Positions 6,543-10,426 of a stretch of DNA of 10,426 nt are shown piece by piece. Within the stretch, counting starts at the first letter, position 1; each line of letters begins with the position of its first letter. This DNA comes from UBA2773 sp964458715. Its GTDB lineage: Bacteria > Patescibacteriota > Minisyncoccia > Moranbacterales > DUUL01. The stretch is from the NCBI GenBank assembly GCA_964458715.1, contig CAYWJP010000026.1, positions 1-10,426 on the forward strand, in the 5' to 3' direction. A program made the translations under genes and the position numbers. Below the pieces are notes generated by a model. It was not told the DNA's origin. It saw only the letters and a program-made list of their open reading frames with translations, and did not search any database.

Positions 6543-6930
6543 CGTGATAGACTTGAATTCAAAGTAAACTTCTACTGCAATTTTTTAAACCTGGTTAAAT
6601 TTTATTCAAATTTTCTCCATCTATAAATATAGACATCTAAAATTTTCACAAAATTTACCTCAGTTTTACAAAATTTCGTAACGAATTTACTCTGAATCCA
6701 AATCTATTAAGTTTATACCGAAGAAAATTGAAAAATTTCGTAACGAAATAACTCCAATTCAGGTTCCATTAAGTTTATCAAATTTAGCAACGATTTTACT
6801 CCAATTCAAGACCCATTAATGTTTTTTGCAAGTGGTTTTAATAGTTTTATTTTTTAGATGTTTAATTCTCAAAATGTTTTATTAAAAATTTAATTTATAT
6901 AATTTTATTTTAACAGTTCTTCAAAAACAC
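6543..6930. other. Gene-free spacer with three degenerate repeats
   Basis: I see no gene in this nearly 400-bp AT-rich spacer between tRNA-Leu and cdsA. Its left half (6543-6660) shows only AT-rich sequence with no recognisable structure. Its right part holds three related units, listed separately, and a likely -10 box for the downstream gene. Confidence 0.6.
6670..6822 (+). repeat. Three degenerate direct repeats
   Basis: Three units follow the plan AAATTTCGTAACGAATT, ACTCCAATTCA, then CCATTAAGTTTAT. They begin at about 6671, 6733 and 6780, with spacings of 62 and 47 bp. The first spacing is longer because of about 15 extra bases (6716-6730). The core TTCGTAACGAA is almost palindromic. Confidence 0.65.
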
Positions 6931-6937
6931 AAGGGGG
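6898..6937 (+). promoter_or_regulatory. Likely -10 box and Shine-Dalgarno sequence of cdsA
   Basis: TATAAT at 6898-6903 is a perfect -10, but the -35 position (about 6875-6880) is poor. AAGGGGG at 6931-6937 ends four bases before the ATG at 6942. It is the only clear Shine-Dalgarno-like site before a gene in this window, and it fixes the start. Confidence 0.5.
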
Positions 6938-6941
6938 TATC

Positions 6942-7586
6942 ATGGAAATTTTATTATCGAGAATACCAAATATCGAAAGATATAAAATAGCTATCTGGCT
7001 ACCAGTGGTCTATGGATTACATTTGTTTAATCTTTTGCCAGAGTTAATTTTCCTCATAGTTTTATTGGGCATCTATGAGATATACGCTCGTCAGCCACTT
7101 TCAAATTGGTCAATTATCGCCCTGCTCCATATAATCGGATTACCAACTATTCTGCTATTCCCAATCAAAGAAATTTGGTTCTTATTGATTATTGTTTCCG
7201 TAAATGACACAATGGCCTTTTTTGGAGGAAAATATTTAAACTTCTCCGCTTTGATGAAAAGAAATATTTTTCCAGTCGTCAGTCCCAACAAGACCTTGGG
7301 AGGTTTTTTTTACGGATTTCTTTTCGGTTCAATTACCGGAATAATATCTGTTTATTTTCTCGAATTACCTGTTTTTTATTTTTTGCTGACTCCTTCTGTC
7401 TGCTGTGTGAGCATAATAGGAGATTTGCTAAACAGCAAATTCAAAAGACATCACCAAATTAAAGACTCCGGAGAAAATCTGTTGACTGGCAAATTAATGT
7501 TTGGCCATGGCGGAATTTATGATCGCTTTGATTCCATTTCATTAGTTTGCATTTACTGGCTTGGTTTTAAATTTCTCTATATTTAG
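6942..7586 (+). CDS. cdsA: Phosphatidate cytidylyltransferase (CdsA family)
   Basis: CdsA makes CDP-diacylglycerol from phosphatidate and CTP, the entry to anionic phospholipid synthesis, and acts in the membrane. The 214-residue product is strongly hydrophobic with about six or seven predicted helices. The family motifs are present in order: NDTMAFFGGKYL (88-99), SPNKTLGG (114-121), GDLLNSKFKRHHQIKDSG (160-177) and GHGGIYDRFDS (188-198). Oddly, the signature is stretched. KDSG is normally followed within about four residues by GHGG, but here ten residues (ENLLTGKLMF) lie between. At 214 residues it is also shorter than the usual 260-300, lacking about two N-terminal helices. The related archaeal CDP-archaeol synthases share some of these motifs, so the exact lipid substrate is uncertain. 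It starts after a good ribosome site and ends 14 bp before a strong hairpin, so it looks monocistronic. Confidence 0.88.
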   Translation: MEILLSRIPNIERYKIAIWLPVVYGLHLFNLLPELIFLIVLLGIYEIYARQPLSNWSIIALLHIIGLPTILLFPIKEIWFLLIIVSVNDTMAFFGGKYLNFSALMKRNIFPVVSPNKTLGGFFYGFLFGSITGIISVYFLELPVFYFLLTPSVCCVSIIGDLLNSKFKRHHQIKDSGENLLTGKLMFGHGGIYDRFDSISLVCIYWLGFKFLYI

Positions 7587-7600
7587 TCTATATACAAAAT

Positions 7601-7637
7601 TAAAGACCAGAATTCTTCAATTGAATTCTGGTCTTTA
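7601..7637 (+). terminator. Strong hairpin after cdsA, probable terminator
   Basis: A perfect 15-bp stem (7601-7615 with 7623-7637) encloses a 7-nt loop, TTCAATT. It starts 14 bp past the cdsA stop. The U-rich end of the stem (TCTTTA) takes the place of a separate U-run, so it can serve as an intrinsic terminator, perhaps in both directions. Confidence 0.7.
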
Positions 7638-7671
7638 TGCTATACAAACAAATCACTACAAAACTTTTACT

Positions 7672-7710
7672 GTCATTCCCGCGCTTGTCCCTGCGAAGGC
7701 AGGGATCCAG
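7672..7710. repeat. REP-like palindrome
   Basis: The unit starts GTCATTCCCGCG and ends GGGATCCAG. Inside it TCCCTGC (7688-7694) pairs with GCAGGGA (7699-7705) around loop GAAG. It belongs to the widespread class of intergenic repeats that open GTCATTCCCGC and close GGAATCCAG. A fused relative lies at 9115-9171. Confidence 0.8.
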
Positions 7711-7720
7711 CCCGTAAGAA

Positions 7721-7812
7721 TTCCCGCTTCCAACTCTGTCATTCCCGCATCCAACTCTGTCATTCCCGCGTCCAACTCTGTCATTCCCGCGTCCAACTCT
7801 GTCATTCCCGCG
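7721..7812 (+). repeat. 21-bp tandem repeat, four copies plus a partial copy
   Basis: Units lie at 7721-7741, 7742-7762, 7763-7783 and 7784-7804, with a partial fifth at 7805-7812. They differ only at one or two bases after TTCCCGC. Each begins with the left half of the REP-like palindrome (ATTCCCGC), while the remaining bases (CCAACTCTGT) are not from the palindrome. Read as protein the unit would give SNSVIPA, but there is no credible gene here. The array links the two REP-like units at its ends. Confidence 0.9.
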
Positions 7813-7828
7813 TAGGCGGGAATCCAGC
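7801..7828. repeat. REP-like palindrome at the end of the tandem array
   Basis: ATTCCCGC (7804-7811) pairs perfectly with GCGGGAAT (7816-7823) around loop GTAG, giving an 8-bp stem, followed by CCAG. It overlaps the last tandem unit and is the most complete copy of this repeat in the window. Confidence 0.85.
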
Positions 7829-7998
7829 CCATCTCGCTTCACCTTGTCACCCTTGTAAAAGCTCGCTTCGTTAAAAATTTAAGGAAGTAGTCAGAAATCC
7901 AAAAATTATTAAAAATAGCATTTTAAAAATATCTTAATATTAGTCAAAACTAAAAATATTAGCCTATTTATCATTTTACCCTAATTCATTCAAAACCG
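7829..7998. other. AT-rich spacer downstream of the glycosidase-like gene
   Basis: I see no gene here. A weak AT-only inverted repeat (TAATATT at 7935-7941 with AATATTA at 7955-7961) lies past the stop of the minus-strand gene at 7999, but it lacks the GC content of a terminator. Confidence 0.4.
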
Positions 7999-9012
7999 CT
8001 ATAAAATCTTCTTAGCCGCTTCCCACATTTCAGGTAAATCTTTCTTTTCTTTCAACCAATACCACCATTCCACTCCCCATAAATAAGCTTCGGAAAAATT
8101 AGTCTTTTGAGTATATTCAATTATTTCTTCAAACTTTTCTGGATTCATTGTCTTGTATTGCTCCTCGACTGAAACCCATAAAATCCAGGCCTTAGGCCAA
8201 GGTTCAGCTTGTAGTTCGGAAATAATAAAATTATCCTGACCAGTCACCACCCTAGCAAGTAATGCTTTGACTCGAAAAAAATTAGGTCCTAACGGATAAG
8301 TTACATAACCAAAAGGCGGTTTGTAAATAATTCGATACAAAGTTGATCCAAATATATCAGCTCTTTCGGCTGCTTGCCACCAAAGACTTAATTCTCCGCT
8401 ATCGGTAACAATAATTTTCCGAGTTGGATCAAGCTTTTTTACTAAAGCAATTTCTTTATCAATCAGTTGTTCATCAATGGCTCCTTCTGGACAATCTCCA
8501 AAAAACTTAAGAAATGGTTCATTCTCAACCTGCCAATAAATAATATTATCGTAATTTTTATAACGCTCAATCAAAACTTCCTCGAAAACTAAGAGTGCTT
8601 CTTCTCTTTCGGCTTTATCTTCCAAATAAAATTCAGGAATATGACATTCTGGCCACCTAGGAGTCTTAACGCCAAAAGCCAAAGTTAATTCAACCTCTCT
8701 TTTTTGAGCTTCTTTAACCTGCCAATCAACATCTGAAAAATCATACTGCCCTTCTTCCATCTCTACTCGATCCCAATAAGCCGCAATCCGAATTCTCTCT
8801 ACCCCCAAATCATCTAAAATCGCTGTGTAAGTTTCTTTCCAATCCAATTCCAATGATTCGGCATGATGATGAGCAAAAGAAACCCCAAATTTCATATCCT
8901 CATTTTTTGTCTTAACCGGCCAATTAAATAGTAACCAAACTAATCCAACTAAAACGGCAATCAACATCACAATCTTAAAAATAAATTTCAATATCCATTT
9001 AATTATAAACAT
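7999..9012 (-). CDS. Membrane-anchored clan GH-A glycoside hydrolase-like protein
   Basis: The 337-residue product has an N-terminal membrane helix (about 8-29) with flanking Lys, acting as an uncleaved anchor, then a TIM-barrel glycosidase-like domain. GVERIRIAAYWDRVEMEEGQ (70-89) is the early-strand motif of GH5/GH39/GH42-type enzymes (RI..YWDR.E...G.YDF). YWQVENEPF (159-167) is the strand-4 Asn-Glu-Pro motif, with Glu165 as the acid/base. FIISELQAEPWP (262-273) is the strand-7 region, with Glu266 as the likely nucleophile (Glu270 is the alternative). Both catalytic carboxylates are therefore present. The substrate cannot be read from the sequence; cell-surface or external polysaccharide is a reasonable guess. 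I cannot assign a GH family number. The ATG at 9012 is preceded by an A/T leader without a Shine-Dalgarno sequence, and no promoter is clear. Both flanks are palindrome-rich, so the gene appears to stand alone. Confidence 0.82.
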   Translation of the reverse strand: MFIIKWILKFIFKIVMLIAVLVGLVWLLFNWPVKTKNEDMKFGVSFAHHHAESLELDWKETYTAILDDLGVERIRIAAYWDRVEMEEGQYDFSDVDWQVKEAQKREVELTLAFGVKTPRWPECHIPEFYLEDKAEREEALLVFEEVLIERYKNYDNIIYWQVENEPFLKFFGDCPEGAIDEQLIDKEIALVKKLDPTRKIIVTDSGELSLWWQAAERADIFGSTLYRIIYKPPFGYVTYPLGPNFFRVKALLARVVTGQDNFIISELQAEPWPKAWILWVSVEEQYKTMNPEKFEEIIEYTQKTNFSEAYLWGVEWWYWLKEKKDLPEMWEAAKKIL

Positions 9013-9043
9013 TTCAAAATATTAATTATTAATTGCCTGCCCC

Positions 9044-9064
9044 GCCTGCCTGCCGGTAGGCAGG
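9044..9064. repeat. REP-like palindrome, copy 2
   Basis: This copy shares 19 bases with 6327-6345 and extends the stem: CCTGCC and GGCAGG flank the TGCCGGTA centre. It is 32 bp upstream of the glycosidase-like start codon, so it may sit in that gene's leader. Confidence 0.8.
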
Positions 9065-9071
9065 TTAAATT

Positions 9072-9104
9072 ATTTTAGCGAAGCTAAAATTAGGGCTTGC
9101 CCTA
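9072..9104. repeat. Two adjacent small hairpins
   Basis: ATTTTAGC/GCTAAAAT (9072-9079 with 9083-9090) is a perfect 8-bp stem with a GAA loop. TAGGGC/GCCCTA (9091-9096 with 9099-9104) follows directly. Neither has a U-run on the strand where it would be needed. Confidence 0.7.
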
Positions 9105-9114
9105 TTTAACTGGG

Positions 9115-9171
9115 GTCATTCCCGCGTAGGCGGGCTCGCCTCGTCGTAGCCTTGCGAAGACGGGAATCCAG
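9115..9171. repeat. REP-like composite palindrome
   Basis: It starts GTCATTCCCGC and ends CGGGAATCCAG like the copies at 7672-7828. The outer ATTCCCG/CGGGAAT pair encloses an inner CCCGC-GTAG-GCGGG hairpin (9121-9134) and about 27 further bases. It looks like one unit interrupted by, or fused to, part of another. Confidence 0.75.
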
Positions 9172-9204
9172 TCTTCAAGATTAAATCATTCGAATTTGAA
9201 TCAA

Positions 9205-9220
9205 TCCGCCAGCTGGCGGA
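9205..9220. repeat. Perfect 16-bp GC-rich palindrome
   Basis: TCCGCCAGCTGGCGGA is its own reverse complement. It lies in AT-rich sequence 65 bp past the stop of the glycine-rich gene. It may be a symmetrical REP-like repeat or a protein-binding site. Confidence 0.8.
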
Positions 9221-9284
9221 CGAAATTCAAAATTATTTTCAACTTTCTAACTTTATAAACTTTATGAACTTTACAGACTCAATC

Positions 9285-10426
9285 CTATTGAAATTGGTAT
9301 CGGATGATTACTATTCCTGAGCCACCAGCACCACCATCTCCACTACCATAAGACCCACCACCACCACCAGTATTAGCTGTTCCTGCTGTACCATTACCAC
9401 CTGATCCAGAACCACCAGCAGCACCACCACCAGTACCACCAGCGTTGCCTGGATTTCCTGCACTACCACCTCCTCCTCCGCCACCACCAGCATAATAACC
9501 CGAATCACCTGTGCTTGTAACAGTTGCCCACGCAGAGTGATCATTTTTACCTATACCACCATTAACATCACTACTAGAAACAATAGCGTTACCAACTGCG
9601 CCAGCACCACCACCTCCACCACCAGCACAGTTATCACTACAGTTAGATGTAATAACATAACTACCTCCACCATCATTACCTTCACCTGCGTTGCCAGCAC
9701 CAGTAGTACCACTACTAGTGGCTGAATTACCGCCACCTGAACCACCCGCCAAACCTGTGCTAGCAGCAATTTGAGCACCACCACCACCAGTTGAGATTAA
9801 GCTATTGAAAGAAGAGTTAGCACCATTGTCACCACTATGGCTGTTACCAATACTACCACCAAGGCCACCTGCACCACCTGCACCAACAATTACAGAATAA
9901 GCTTGAGCCGATACAGTAATACCAGTAGCAGATTTATAACCCCCAGCACCACCACCACCTGCGCCCCAGTTGGTGGTTGTTTGACCTCCACCACCTCCAC
10001 CACCGGCTACAACAAGATATTCAACAGTTCCAATAGCTCCTGCATCTGTTATAGTGAAAGTTCCACTTGAAGTAAATGTATGAATCTTGTAATTTCCGTC
10101 TGTTGTTATTATTCCTCCTGTAGCTGTTATTGCAGATCCTGTCGTTACACTCCAACTATCATTTCCTGTTCCTACTGCGATTGAAGCTGAGTTGGCTGTA
10201 GAAAATGAAGCATTAGATGTTAATTTAAGTTGTAAGTATTCATTATTATCTATTGAACCTACTGATGTTGACCAAGTATGGGTTACTGAAGAACAAGCTG
10301 AATCTGAACAAATTCTGTAGGCAGGAGTTCCATCACCCGAAATCGAAACTGGAGTAGCAATCCCAAGTCCTGTGATTTGAAGAATATTTGATTCTGTGAG
10401 AGTGCTTAGCCCTACATCTGTTTGAT
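9285..10426 (-). CDS. Glycine-rich surface protein, 5' end beyond the window
   Basis: The minus-strand frame is open from the TAG at 9285-9287 to the last base, giving the C-terminal 379 residues of a larger protein. In order from the window edge it shows a beta-sandwich-like repeat domain (about residues 1-95: LSTLTESNILQITGL, VSISGDGTPAYRIC, NNEYLQLKLTSNASF, WSVTTG), a motif YKIHTFTSSGTFTI followed by VEYLVVAGGGGGGG, then about 230 residues rich in Gly, Ala, Ser and Asn. It ends GGSGIVIIRYQFQ. The TFTSSGTFTI / EYLVVAGGGGGG / GSGIVIIRY pattern is that of the Gly-rich domain found in large secreted or surface proteins of uncultured bacteria and phages. Cys pairs occur as RICSDSAC and NCSDNC. 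A role in adhesion or as an external filament is inference. The signal peptide, if any, is outside the window. A TTG inside the frame at 9752 is not the start, because coding similarity continues upstream. Confidence 0.88.
   Translation of the reverse strand, partial: QTDVGLSTLTESNILQITGLGIATPVSISGDGTPAYRICSDSACSSVTHTWSTSVGSIDNNEYLQLKLTSNASFSTANSASIAVGTGNDSWSVTTGSAITATGGIITTDGNYKIHTFTSSGTFTITDAGAIGTVEYLVVAGGGGGGGQTTTNWGAGGGGAGGYKSATGITVSAQAYSVIVGAGGAGGLGGSIGNSHSGDNGANSSFNSLISTGGGGAQIAASTGLAGGSGGGNSATSSGTTGAGNAGEGNDGGGSYVITSNCSDNCAGGGGGGAGAVGNAIVSSSDVNGGIGKNDHSAWATVTSTGDSGYYAGGGGGGGGSAGNPGNAGGTGGGAAGGSGSGGNGTAGTANTGGGGGSYGSGDGGAGGSGIVIIRYQFQ

Noticed and set aside
7091..7291. Minus-strand open frame within cdsA
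   Set aside because: It is fully antisense to a gene with intact family motifs and has no features of its own.
7721..7812. Possible CRISPR array
   Set aside because: The 21-bp units are directly adjacent with no unique spacers, and no cas gene is present.
7561..7842. Open frames on both strands with repeated SNSVIPA or RGNDRVG units
   Set aside because: They are translations of the 21-bp tandem array and REP-like palindromes. Such frames are common artefacts of these repeats.
9750..9752. TTG as start codon of the Gly-rich protein
   Set aside because: The frame continues open upstream to the window edge and encodes recognisable domain sequence, so the start is outside the window.
9311..10070. 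Several open frames rich in Val/Leu or Thr/Ser over the Gly-rich region
   Set aside because: They are shadows in other frames of the GGT/GGA-rich coding strand. The frame with the Gly-rich domain and GSGIVIIRY end is the real one.

Overview
The window is AT-rich throughout and reads like the chromosome of an ultra-small, uncultured bacterium, most likely from the Candidate Phyla Radiation (Patescibacteria). This is inference. It rests on a compact pilM-pilN-pilO set without pilP or pilQ in view, a long-form nucleoside diphosphate kinase, divergent membrane proteins, a Gly-rich surface protein, and intergenic spaces full of small palindromes of the kind common in such genomes. No phylogenetic marker long enough to place it is present.

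Layout. Positions 57-2664 (minus strand) hold a type IV pilus inner-membrane platform operon in the order pilM, pilN, pilO, then an unrecognised 125-residue single-pass membrane protein. Upstream, at 2760-3216, is a gene-free block of degenerate direct repeats. Upstream of that (3214-4707, minus) is a large PilX-like pilus-associated protein, probably a minor pilin or tip component of the same machine. Next come two housekeeping genes on the minus strand: greA (4906-5364, transcript cleavage factor) and ndk (5632-6240, nucleoside diphosphate kinase), the latter with a clear sigma70-type promoter.

The two spaces around greA each hold a short non-coding element with terminal inverted repeats and an exact target-site duplication. 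These are two different MITE-like insertions. A plus-strand tRNA-Leu(CAA) with its own promoter lies at 6459-6542. It is followed by about 400 bp without a gene, then a plus-strand CdsA-type cytidylyltransferase (6942-7586) closed by a strong hairpin. After a REP-like palindrome cluster with a 21-bp tandem repeat comes a membrane-anchored clan GH-A glycoside-hydrolase-like protein (7999-9012, minus). A second palindrome cluster follows, and then the 3' part of a glycine-rich surface protein (9285 to the window edge, minus) whose frame stays open to the last base.

How the parts fit. PilM/N/O, the 125-residue protein and the PilX-like protein plausibly build one pilus. CdsA supplies CDP-diacylglycerol for phospholipids. 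The anchored glycosidase-like protein and the Gly-rich protein probably act at the surface. I found no defence system, CRISPR array, phage module or transposase gene. The most interesting content is the non-coding repeats and MITE-like elements, not a new protein system.
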